From Limnomonas spitsbergensis (taxonomy: Eukaryota; Chlorophyta; Chlorophyceae; Chlamydomonadales): a stretch of 64,000 nucleotides of DNA. The notes beneath the pieces are model-generated. The model was given only the letters and a program-made list of their open reading frames with translations. It was not told the origin of the DNA and searched no databases. Each line of letters begins with the position of its first letter. Position 1 is the stretch's first letter. Of the stretch, positions 32,518 through 40,949 are shown one piece after another. The DNA is taken from NCBI GenBank assembly GCA_037349105.1, contig JAYJMM010000083.1, forward strand, positions 434,001-498,000, written 5' to 3'. A program made the translations under genes and the position numbers.

Positions 32518-33399
32518 TTATCACCTCAAGGTATGTAGGTTCAGTCTCGGCTGTCCTGAACGATGCTTTGCTATGGACTCAGTCCATTCATGAATGGACA
32601 AAGGAGTTGTGTGATATCATCCTGAGCGAGGAAACTATACCCTCATGTTCGGGCATCAGCGGTACATAACACGCTGTACATCGCTGTTGCTCCGCAGTAC
32701 AACTGCTGGACATAAAGTACAACTGCCTGGTGTATCTCGTGCTTTGTGTTAAATGAAGGTGCCTGCTTTCTGTGCAATACACATCTGTTGTACATGCCTG
32801 AGGTACATTCCTGCAGTACACATCTGCCAGTACACACATGTAGCGCTTAACTGCCAGCTGGCATCCTCCTGTACGGCGCCAGTAGGGCGCCACCATTGTT
32901 TGGTTTTCTGGCATTCTTTGCCCCAAATTAGACAGCCATTTTCCAACCTTAGCCTCCAGGCTTTGGCTCAGGTGGGGGGGTGGAATGGGCTGTCCTGAGT
33001 TTAATAGCATATGTGGCTTGACATTGTTGAACTACTGCATATGACAGGCAGTTACCGCTGAAGCTGGCGGAAGGCTAGGGATGGCAGCTCCAGCGAAGCG
33101 TGCGATGGACCTGCCGCCGCAAGGAGTTCATCAATCTCAGCCACAGCCACAATCAGCATGGACAGCGGCAGCGGGTTCTTTATGACGAACAACGGCAGTG
33201 GAATCTCAATGACGGACAGCGGCAGCGGGTTCTCAATGACGGACAACCAGCAGCACCAACGCCGCCATTCGTTTCCCCAAGAAGGCATAGAGAAGCAACA
33301 AACCCGGCCTCGACAATGCCTACTACCGTACTTTCTCAAAAAAAGTCAGAGCCTCCCACCCAAGCCTGCCTCAGTGAAAAGGTGGCATTCGCAGGATTT

Positions 33400-33958
33400 T
33401 CAAAGGTTGTAACAACGATCTCTGGGAGGGATGTTAGCCCTTCTCTGGCCCTGGACAGCTGGAGGACTTCAGCTTTGAGCTGGTGTGGGAAGAATACTCA
33501 GTGAGAAGCAACTTTATTGCGTTTAGAGGGGAGAGGAAGGCCCTGGAGCCCCTCAGGAGCTGCATTGGCAGGTACACGCATTGTGGCCTTGTGGGCGCGC
33601 CCATGTGCGTCGTTGCTGCCCTGCTAGGTGCGCAGATGTTGCGCTGTGTTTGCATGCTCTTATGTGCAGCAAGAGAAATTAATGTACTAAAGACATAAGC
33701 TTGTCATGGCTGGGTGTCAATCTTGCATCTTTGCAGAAGATTTGCGGGCACCTGGGCACCTCCACGTTGGGCCGAAATATGCCTGGGACAAGCCCCCTGG
33801 CTTCCCTGGCCTGCCAATTCTTGCTCAATAAAAAATGTCGCATCCAATCAATAACATCAACTGTCTCTGGTAGCCATTATCAATTGTAATTTACGCGCTG
33901 CCGAGCCCCTGCTTCCTCATCGATCGGACTCCCTTGTCTACCTCGGCTGCACATCTCG
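33400..33958. other. Upstream region of the RRM gene
   Basis: Between the LINE-B remnant and the RRM-gene start codon. It should hold the promoter and 5' UTR of that gene, but I see no TATA box or other motif that I would call. No other gene is supported. Confidence 0.4.
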
Positions 33959-36343
33959 ATGTCGGCACCTTATGATTACTCACATGCGGCCTATCATCAT
34001 GCTCCCGCCCCGGCTGAGGCTGCCAATCACTATGCCCCTCCGGGCACATACCCTCCTTCCGGAGGCTATGCCCAACCCCCGTACACAGCTCCTCCTGCAG
34101 CATACGCCCCCCCAGCACCTTATGGAGGCTATCCTGGAGCCTACGGCCCTCCTGCTGCGTCTTATGGCGCGGGGGCTGACGAGGTCCGCACCATCTTCAT
34201 TACAGGCTTCCCCACAGACGTGAAGGAGAGGGAGCTGAACAATTTACTGCGATTTCTGCACGGCTATGAGGCAAGTTTGAACATATGATGATCTGGACTC
34301 ATCCATGTGATCTTGCATCGCCATGCCGTGTCACCACATCGCACTGACCTGGCATTACTAGAAACTAAGTCGACGATGAGGTATTACACGCTCTCCTAAC
34401 AATCACAGAAAGCGCAGCATGTGCTCTAGCTCGTGATCACATGCTTTCATCATGCCCACCTGGCCTTGGACTCGATATCTTGAAAGCAACACACATTCCG
34501 CTCTAACAACTGGTTTGTTTTGAATTAGCACACTGTTTGCGTCATCGCTTGCTCCACAGGCCTCGCAAATGAATTGGAAGGATTCGACTGCCCAGGGATT
34601 CGCGCTGTTCACGACTGGAGCATTGGCGCGCAATGCCTGTGACTCTATCACGCAGCTGTGGTCAGTTTAACTGAAAGGCAGTTGTGAAAGTGCCGTGGGA
34701 ATGGGATTCAGGATTTCCTACCTTCTACACTGCAGGTTCATGACATTAGGGGCATGGGCACCCCCATGCAGCCCTCAGTTAGGAGTGAGATGCATCTCGC
34801 ATGTGCGTTAACAGGGCGGTGCCGGCAGACTGGAGCTGTCATGCATGGGCGAATGTATGTATGTTGCCGAGGCACTGATAGACCGACATGCATCTCGGCT
34901 TGAAATACCATTAGGTGTATCCTAGGGGTCCAAAAGGAAAAGAATTCAATGTAAAATTAGCATCCTATCATGGTGCACCGTTTTATCTTGCCTAGGTCTG
35001 GCTTGACATTGTGTCACCTAGACCAAGGTTGCCAGGTTGCTACCCTGCTACTTTCCTTCTAAATACCTATGAGAGAAAGCGACCTCTTGTGCCTGTCACC
35101 GCAGCTTTGACGAGTCCACGGTGCTGCGCTGTGAAATGGCGCGCAAAAATATGTACATCAAGGTGAGGCTGGCGCGCAGACAGGCAGGTACGAGGGTGTG
35201 TGTGCTCTTGTTCACCTGTGTTTGTTTTAGAGCGTGCTAGGCTGGGTCATGCCACCCTTGAGCTGATGGGGATGGAACCTTGACCAGCCTACAATCGGTG
35301 GCCCAAGTATCAGGGCTGGCTGCGCCAAGCCCCCCCGGCCAAAGGCTATGATGTTGTTGAATTGAGTTGATACAATGTTTGACCCATAGGAGGACCCCAC
35401 GATTAAGCGGCCGCGCACGTCTGGCTTGTTCATTCCCGGCCCGGGGTCTGCCCCGCCGCCATATTCGGCCCCGGCTCCTTCCGGCGGCGGCGGCAGCAGA
35501 CGTGAGTCCTCGTACCCTTCGGCCGTTGGCGGCGGCTCTACGGGCGACAACCCCGCTTGCAACACGCTGTTCATCGGGAACCTGGGAGACGCGGTTCTGG
35601 AGCCTGAGCTGCGCAGCATCTTCGGTGCTGTGCCGGTGAGCATTGATTCAGTTGAGATGGTTAAACTGCTTGAGGCATTGCTCAGTTGAGTGCCCAGCAG
35701 ATCACCTTAATGCACAGCAGACGCCCTTGAGAGGACTGCAGGGCGGCTGTTACTGGGCCGATCGTGGTCGGATTGGCAGTACCTCCCACACCTCCTCACT
35801 ACTGCTTTAAAGTGCCACTCGACCACTTACCACCACACACCGGCCTTAAAATGTCCATTTGGAAGCTTAAAAGGCTCCACACACAGTTTCGAAATGCCCT
35901 CTCAACTACTTCACAACCGCTGTACAACTGCCTGCCAGGGATTCAAATTCATCAAGGTTGTGCGTGGGGGCCGCAACACGACCTGCTTTGTCGAGTATGA
36001 GGACATCGTGTCAGCTACAACGATGCACGCCGCCAACCAGGTGCGCCCCCCTGGGTCTTGCGGTAGGGTTCAAGGGTTGAGCTCTATGTGTGGTTGCTTG
36101 AATTGAGCCTAGTCATTCCTCACCAGCCCCACGCGGCCGAGCGTTCAGCAGGGCCCAGCGGGTATGCACCGTTCAACCCTGATTTCAACCTGCTTTTCCT
36201 TTCAGGGCGTCATCGTGGCCTCTTCAGACCGGGGACCTCTGCGCGTGCAGTTTGCCAAGAACCCCTTTGGCAAGAAGCGCGACATCACTGGCGCCCTCAT
36301 CGACACATTGCCGCGTGACTACCCCGCGCCCGGCACAGTCTAG
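33959..36343 (+). CDS. Two-RRM RNA-binding protein, RBPMS/Whi3/Scw1 type (6 exons)
   Basis: Exons 33,959-34,270, 34,560-34,660, 35,105-35,162, 35,390-35,635, 35,939-36,040 and 36,206-36,343 join in frame (phases 0,2,0,0,0) to 318 residues. Residues 1-75 are Tyr/Pro/Ala/Gly-rich (prion-like). RRM1 (about 78-157) has RNP2 TIFITGF, VKERELNNLL, RNP1-like QGFALFTT and a C-terminal CEMARKNMYIK strand. A Pro/Gly/Ser linker follows, then RRM2 (about 213-305) with TLFIGNL, TTCFVEYE and RVQFAKNPFGKKRD. The order and the NP-x-CNTLF-x-GNL and F-x-KNP-x-G motifs are those of RBPMS, Whi3 and Scw1 proteins, which bind mRNAs and tune their stability or localisation. Intron 1 starts GAG|GCAAGT, a GC-AG intron. 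Intron 3 carries a family A repeat and intron 5 a LINE-B fragment. TAG at 36,341 is followed directly by GTGAGA, a possible 3'-UTR donor. Confidence 0.9.
34661..35104. other. Intron 2 of the RRM gene
   Basis: A 444-bp intron with GTCAGT donor and CACCGCAG acceptor. It contains no repeat or frame that I can identify. Confidence 0.7.
35250..35365 (-). repeat. Dispersed repeat family A, reverse copy in RRM-gene intron 3
   Basis: In reverse complement: GCCAGCCCTGATACTTGGGCC, ACCGATTGTAGGCTGGTCAAGG-TTCCATCCCCATCAGC. It matches the 3' half of the family and lies wholly within intron 3 (35,163-35,389). Confidence 0.75.
36110..36180 (-). repeat. LINE-B coding fragment in RRM-gene intron 5
   Basis: AGTCATTCCTCACCAGCCCCACG, CGGCCGAGCGTTCAGCAGGG, CCCAGCGGGTATGCACCGTTC is nearly identical to the minus-strand LINE-B sequence at about 55,880-55,945, read in reverse complement. 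Only about 65 bp is shared, ending near the polypyrimidine tract before exon 6. Confidence 0.65.
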
Positions 36344-37687
36344 GTGAGACACACATCCCTCCTTACTCTCCCCCCTATGGCCCTACCTCGTGAACCCTGT
36401 CATAGTAACAGCGGTGTGTGTGTGTGTGTGTGCGCGATATGGGTCCAGCCCTCAGCTGTGTCTTTGTCCCTCTTGTTCAACTCTTGAGGCCCCGTAGAAT
36501 TGAACGTGCTCCTCCTCCTTTTAGTCCGCATGCACTGTGTATCACGCGCCAAGACATGCCATGCTTGCCTTCCCCGAATCAGAGTGTGTCGTGCGTTGTC
36601 CTGGTTGAAGGTCTGGTGAACGAGCTTGAGCAGGGCTTTTGACCTGGGCGGGGCGCGGTTGCTTGAGTCTCCAACATCCAGCACATGCTGCTCTTCTTGC
36701 ATTGTCACCTTTTGCAGAGCACACCAAGCATTCAGACAGAGCCCTCTGCCACTGCCTCTGCCATCATGATTGAGCACGGCGCCATGCCTGCCACGCCATG
36801 TTAACGGGAGCACGGACGCATAATTGCCACGCCATGCTCGGGAGGGCACGGCGCCATGCTTGCCACGCCATGTAAACGGGAGCACGGACGCATAATTGCC
36901 ACGCCATGCTCGGGAGGGCATGGAGGCATGCTTGCCACGCCATGTTGACGAGAGCACGACGCCATGCTTGCCACGCCATGTTGACGAGAGCACGACGCCA
37001 TGCTTTTCACGCCATTTGGACGCGAGCACGACGTCATGCAGCAATGCTTGCAATGCCATGTTGACATGAGCACGGCACCATGTGCCATGTGAGAGCACTT
37101 GTGTTTCCAGCAAACCTACCAGGTCCTTCTGGCTGCGATTTAATGCCGCGCTCCCCTTTGCTGTGCAATAGCGGTATGGGGGAGGGGAGAGAAAGGGAAG
37201 ATATGGGATGGAGGACTTCATTCTGACGAAAATAAGGGTCCAGCGGCATGTGGTGTGTGTGGACGCATGTAAGCTAGGCAGTCTGGTACCATGTCATCGT
37301 AATTTGTGTGCTAGCATGCTCGACTTAAATGATTACAGCATCTGCAATAGGAACGCTTGTTCGAGTAGTTATGTTGTAAGACTTGCACAGCATGAGCACA
37401 AGGCAGCAGGTTGCACGTGCCCACTTGTAGATGAAGTGCTCTGAGGTTCCTGGATCCGGAAGGCTGCCAGAGACATGCCAAATAGACCAGCCAGATGTCG
37501 CACCCCTACGCTAACCTGGTGGTGACTGGCAAGCCTCACACACGTGATACATGTACTACCTCAGATTCTTCACTCCAAGAAGGGCAAGCCTAGCATGTCA
37601 TCATGTATTTTGATCACGACATGTAATGGAGGCTTCAGGAAGTTTGTTTCATGATTATGGACTTGGGGGGATATTTTGTTTGTGCAG
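36344..37687. other. Region downstream of the RRM stop codon (possible 3'-UTR intron)
   Basis: It begins GTGAGA immediately after the stop codon and reaches an acceptor TTGTTTGTGCAG at 37,687. If spliced, the whole stretch is one intron. It contains a GTGTGT microsatellite near 36,415 and the 36-bp array below. Minus-strand frames across it follow the array and are not genes. Confidence 0.4.
36776..37085. repeat. 36-bp minisatellite
   Basis: About eight imperfect copies of GCCATGCTTGCCACGCCATG followed by TTGACGAGAGCACGAC, with two longer composite units (about 72 bp) at the left that include ATAATTGCCACGCCATGCTC. It gives artefact frames on the minus strand. Confidence 0.9.
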
Positions 37688-37759
37688 CTGACTCTGTATG
37701 AACTGCGGGAGCGCGGCGACGAAGATTTGTGGCTTCATGCAGATTACAAGGAAACTTAA
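37688..37759 (+). other. Candidate terminal exon
   Basis: After TTGTTTGTGCAG a 23-codon frame (LTLYELRERGDEDLWLHADY, then KET) ends at TAA 37,757-37,759. Its composition looks coding. It could be the C-terminal exon of an unseen gene or, if the RRM gene has a 3'-UTR intron, part of that 3' UTR. 37,760-38,380 holds no gene that I can support. Confidence 0.3.
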
Positions 37760-38384
37760 CCAACCACAAAGGTCGGCAACTGTTGTAGTTCATCGAGCCC
37801 CGTGTCAAGCGCTAACAAGCAACATGTACTCCATGGTCACTGCTGGCCCAGCTGGACTGTGTTAGAAGCTGGTGGCGCACCCATACATTGGCCAGGGGGT
37901 GCAACATGCGCAACAATGGGATTTAACATGTGACGACGAGGCCAAAAGGGTTTACATGAAAGCAATTCGTTTTAACATAAATTCTGGTACAATGAGTTGC
38001 TACCCCACTTCGGGGGAATATGTCACAATGTCGGGGACAGAAGATAAGATTACAGAGACTACTGTGCCCCCTTTTGTATCCATAAGCTAGACACATACCC
38101 AAATACTTGGACCATATAGCAATACTGACCTCATAGTTTCTGAAATACTCGTTGATTTTTCATCTCACAGAACTGTCAGGCCTAGCAAAATAGTGATGTA
38201 TATGGGATGATAGGATTTATATCAGCTCTTTCCATTGTTCTGTTAAGGAACTGACAAAAGATTTGTGGGCAACATGCACCAACTTGTGGATGCCTGGGTG
38301 TGTCAAAAAGTCAATGTATATATGATGTATATCAAATCAAGTCATAGGGGAATCTCTCCGCATCAGTGATTATTTTAGCACGCT

Positions 38385-38525
38385 TCAGCTACATTTCAGC
38401 TGTCCCACGGCTTTAGGCAGTGGAGGCCTGGTGCACAAGCCCTACGGCTCGGGCCAATGGCCGAAGGCCGGTCAAGGTTTGGTCCCGATCGGCTCAGTAA
38501 TGGCCGCCCGCTGGCCCCCCAAAGG
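38385..38525 (+). repeat. Dispersed repeat family A, copy
   Basis: A well-preserved copy: GCACGCTTCAGCTACATTTC, GGCCTGGTGCACAAGCCCTA, ATGGCCGAAGGCCGGTCAAG, TTTGGTCCCGATCGGCTCAG, TAATGGCCGCC. Confidence 0.85.
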
Positions 38526-38624
38526 TGCTCTGGTACGCACTAAACACTGCTCCGCATGCTCCGGAGCATGCTTCTGTGTCCGGTTCTTAACTGGGGTCCA
38601 GCATTTATTAGCTTTCGGTCCCGG

Positions 38625-38695
38625 AAAGCAAGAAAGAAGGAAAGCTACACCCTATGAGGGCGTGGAGGTTGAAGGAACAGCGCAGCCTTCGGTCC
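38625..38695 (+). repeat. Dispersed AAGAAAGAAAG-type short repeat, copy 2
   Basis: GCAAGAAAGAAGGAAAGCTA, CACCCTATGAGGGCGTGGAG, GTTGAAGGAACAGCGCAGCC. It abuts the zinc-knuckle frame that follows, and may lie in an intron or 5' UTR of that gene. Confidence 0.75.
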
Positions 38696-38699
38696 CATA

Positions 38700-39128
38700 T
38701 TGGTGCCATCAATTTGCTTCAACTGCTTGGAACTCACACAAAGATCTTGGAAGGCAGTTGCTTGGGGAGGGAAATGTAATGTGCACAACTTCCCCCTCCC
38801 CCCATTCCCGGATGCTGCACTCAAGGTTTGGTGCACCCGCTGCATCAGGATGGGCCACACGTCCACCAACTGCAATGTCAGCGACCCCCTGCTGACCGAC
38901 AAACATAGCTTTGCTAATTATAACAAGTGCTATTGCTGCCACCTCGGGGGACACTTCTCTGCCGTGTGCACCACCCCTCCTTCGGAGGCAATGTGCGGCA
39001 GATGCCTGCAGAAGGGACACTTCACTGCCGACTGCACTGGCGCCGATAGGTGTTACCGATGTCTGCAGACAGGACACTTCGCGTCCGAATGCACAAACAA
39101 GGAGTTGCAGGTGGGCTATCAAACATAG
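38700..39128 (+). CDS. CCHC zinc-knuckle protein (exon or small gene)
   Basis: A 142-codon frame with four canonical CX2CX4HX4C knuckles: CTRCIRMGHTSTNC, CYCCHLGGHFSAVC, CGRCLQKGHFTADC and CYRCLQTGHFASEC. An extra CFNC pair lies near the start. Such knuckles bind single-stranded nucleic acids; tandem sets occur in CNBP/Gis2-type translation and RNA-binding proteins and in retroelement nucleocapsids. The aromatic/Gly-rich knuckles favour a CNBP-like protein, but no other domain decides. The frame may be one exon: an acceptor-like CTCAAG lies before the first knuckle, and GTTGCAG|GTGGGC after the last is a plausible donor, leaving only a few residues before the stop. Confidence 0.65.
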   Translation: MVPSICFNCLELTQRSWKAVAWGGKCNVHNFPLPPFPDAALKVWCTRCIRMGHTSTNCNVSDPLLTDKHSFANYNKCYCCHLGGHFSAVCTTPPSEAMCGRCLQKGHFTADCTGADRCYRCLQTGHFASECTNKELQVGYQT

Positions 39129-39341
39129 TATGCATAAGAAGGTGTGAAATACAGGATGAACGTGCGTGTGAACATGAACGATTATGTTAGAGGGTTACAG
39201 ACAAGACAAGCGTGGATTAAGTGCATGGCTTATCTGTAGCTACCGGTAATAGATATGATGGGATTTATAGTGGGGGGCGCTGGCTACGAGCAAAGGCTTC
39301 CTGCTTGGAGGCCTTCCCGCAGCAGACATTGCTGCCTGGGC

Positions 39342-39476
39342 CCATGGTAGCACGGTACGGCATGATACGGTGCAATACGGCACAGGTTCAGCCGGATTGT
39401 ACTACCAAAGTGCCACGATACGGCACGATACGGCTCGATGTGGCTCGGGTTCAGCCGGATTGTGCTACCATGCCGC
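39342..39476 (+). mobile_element. MITE, left copy
   Basis: About 130 bp bounded by CATGGTAGCAC and its inverse GTGCTACCATG. The interior holds a doubled GGTTCAGCCGGATTGT motif and TACGGCA/ATACGG repeats. A homologous copy lies in reverse orientation at 40,610-40,733. No coding capacity. The termini match, but no target duplication could be assigned. Confidence 0.65.
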
Positions 39477-39539
39477 AGCATGCCCTGCTTCTTGGGCCAC
39501 GAAGGTCGGACAAGGGTTGGACGCCACCACTGCACCAGC

Positions 39540-40500
39540 CCTGTAATGGCGGCCCTGTAGTGGCGGCCATGCTGCCCTGTAGTGGCGGCCCTGCTACCCT
39601 GTGGTGGTGGCCGTGCTGCCCTGTAGTGGCGGCCCTGCTGCCCTGTAGTGGCGGCCCTGCTGCCCTGTGGTGGCGGCCCTGCTGCCCTGTGGTGGTGGCC
39701 GTGCTACCCTGTGGTGGCGGCCATGCTGCCCTGTAGTGGCGGCCCTGCTGCCCTGTAGTGGCGGCCCTGCTACCCTGTAGTGGCTGCTACCCTGTAGTGG
39801 CGGCCCTGCTGCCCTGTCGTGGTGGCCCTGCTACCCTGTAGTGGCTGCTACCCTGTAGTGGCGGCCCTGCTGCCCTGTAGTGGCGGCTACCCTGTAGTGG
39901 CGGCCCTGCTGCCCTGCAGTGGCGGCTACCCTGTAGTGGCGGCCCTGCTGCCCTGTAGTGGCGGCCCTGCTGCTCTGTCGAGGCGGCTACCCTGTGGTGG
40001 CGGCCCTGCTGCCCTGTAGTGGCTGCTACCCTGTAGTGGCGGCTACCCTGTAGTGGCGGCCCTGCTGCCCTGTAGTGGCGGCCCTGCTGCCCTGTCGAGG
40101 CGGCTACCCTGTAGTGGCGGCCCTGCTGCCCAGTAGTGGCTGCTACCCTGTAGTGGCGGCTACCCTGTAGTGGCGGCCCTGCTGCCCTGTAGTGGCGGCT
40201 ACCCTGTAGTGGCGGCCCTGCTGCCCTGTAGTGGCAGCCCTGCTGCCCTGTAGTGGCGGCTACCCTGTAGTGGCGGCCCTGCTGCCCTGTAGTGGCGGCT
40301 AGTACCAGGGTTGTTACGCCGGGGCCGGCGCCGGGGAAAATGGGCCGAAGGAAAATGGGCCAAAAAGGAAACCCCAGCCCGGCAAAAACCGGCCATCTGG
40401 CTGACCCCGGTAACAACCCTGCCGGCTACCCTGTAGTGGTGGCCCTGCTGCCCTGTAGTGGTGGCCCTGCTGCTCTGCGGCCCTGTAGTGGTTGCCCTGC
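39540..40500. repeat. Minisatellite, 15-21 bp units (CCCTGTAGTGGCGG)
   Basis: Around 50 units built from CCCTGTAGTGGCGGCCCTGC (21 bp with TG) and the shorter CTACCCTGTAGTGGCGG (17-18 bp), with variants TGGTGG and CTGTCGAGG. It is interrupted by a MITE at 40,302-40,422 and continues to about 40,500. Alternating open frames on both strands are artefacts. Confidence 0.95.
40302..40428. mobile_element. Short MITE inserted in the minisatellite
   Basis: CAGGGTTGTTAC(GC)CGGGG at the left (40,306) and CCCCGGTAACAACCCTG at the right (ending 40,421) are terminal inverted repeats around a non-repetitive, GC-rich interior of about 80 bp (GGCCGGCGCCGGGG, GAAAATGGGCC twice). The flanks CGGCTA (40,296-40,301) and CGGCTA (40,423-40,428) are identical and belong to one minisatellite unit, as expected for a 5-6 bp target duplication. 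It has no coding capacity. Confidence 0.75.
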
Positions 40501-40609
40501 GGCCTGCTGAAGATAGATCAGCGCGCGCTGAAGTAGCTCTGAAAGAAGGAGCTGTTTCCATCCGTGTGAAGGAGGGTCCCCTGTGATCAAAAGGACCATG
40601 CTCGCCCAT

Positions 40610-40733
40610 GCATGGTAGTACAATCCGGCTGAACCTGTGCCGTATTGCGCCGTTTTGTGGCACTTTGGTAGAAAAATCCGGCTGAACCTATAGCGCCGTA
40701 TCATGCCATATCGTGCTACCATGTGCCCATGTC
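40610..40733 (-). mobile_element. MITE, right copy (inverted)
   Basis: It runs from CATGGTAGTAC to CGTGCTACCATG and, in reverse complement, aligns along its length with 39,342-39,476 (GGCATGATACGG, AGGTTCAGCCGGATT, CTACCAAAGTGCCAC, GCAATACGGCACAGGTTC). Together the copies form inverted arms around the minisatellite. 40,735-40,950 has no feature apart from AT-rich sequence. Confidence 0.65.
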
Positions 40734-40949
40734 CCACATGAAAAAATGTCCCTTTGGGCTCTGGAATACATCCCTGGGTTGCAATTAAAAAATATATTTG
40801 TAGTCTACCGTAATGATCATCTGAATGGTATATAAGCATATCTCAATTACGTGTGGTACTCGAAAATGATGTACTGGTAAATACTTGAATGTCTGAATCA
40901 GGCAATTGTCCTTCTCCTTTTCATCCATCCACTATTATTCTAATGCCAT

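Larger units (their letters stand above)
30307..33268 (+). mobile_element. About 3-kb insertion with gag-like frames
   Basis: Bounded by homology to the intact LINE-B copy at 55.6 kb. It starts TGTCACGACGAATGACTG just after CCTAT; near the right border a CCATT may be an imperfect target duplication of CCTATT. It contains a roughly 900-bp AG-rich leader, two open frames in tandem (31,214-31,903 and 31,948-32,517) and no recognisable reverse transcriptase, integrase or transposase. I infer a non-autonomous or deleted LTR-type element, but LTRs were not identified by eye. 32,640-32,840 is rich in degenerate TACA/TGTAC repeats. Confidence 0.5.
30140..33400 (-). mobile_element. LINE-B 3' part, split by an insertion
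   Basis: 30,140-30,306 matches the LINE-B 3' UTR as seen at 55,600-55,790 (TTACACCTCTGGGCC, AAAAGGC, GAAAATAAA, the poly-C/poly-A stretch, GGCAGCCCGA, CCCCTCTCAAGCCTATT). The homology resumes at about 33,270 (CCCCAAGAAGGCATAGAGAA, matching CCTCAAGAAGGCAAAGAAAA at 55,786) and continues to 33,400 (CTCCCACCCAAGCCTGCC against CTCCCATCCAAGCCTGCC). The two halves are contiguous in the 55.6-kb copy, so 30,307 to about 33,268 is a later insertion. Confidence 0.75.

Noticed and set aside
32490..32530. LFDDILII motif resembling the active site of Ty3-type reverse transcriptase
   Set aside because: The flanking sequence lacks every other RT motif and the frame closes soon; probably coincidence.
36400..37221. 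Minus-strand frame of 273 codons with repeated WRGKHG-like segments
   Set aside because: Driven by the 36-bp minisatellite; no domain in the rest.
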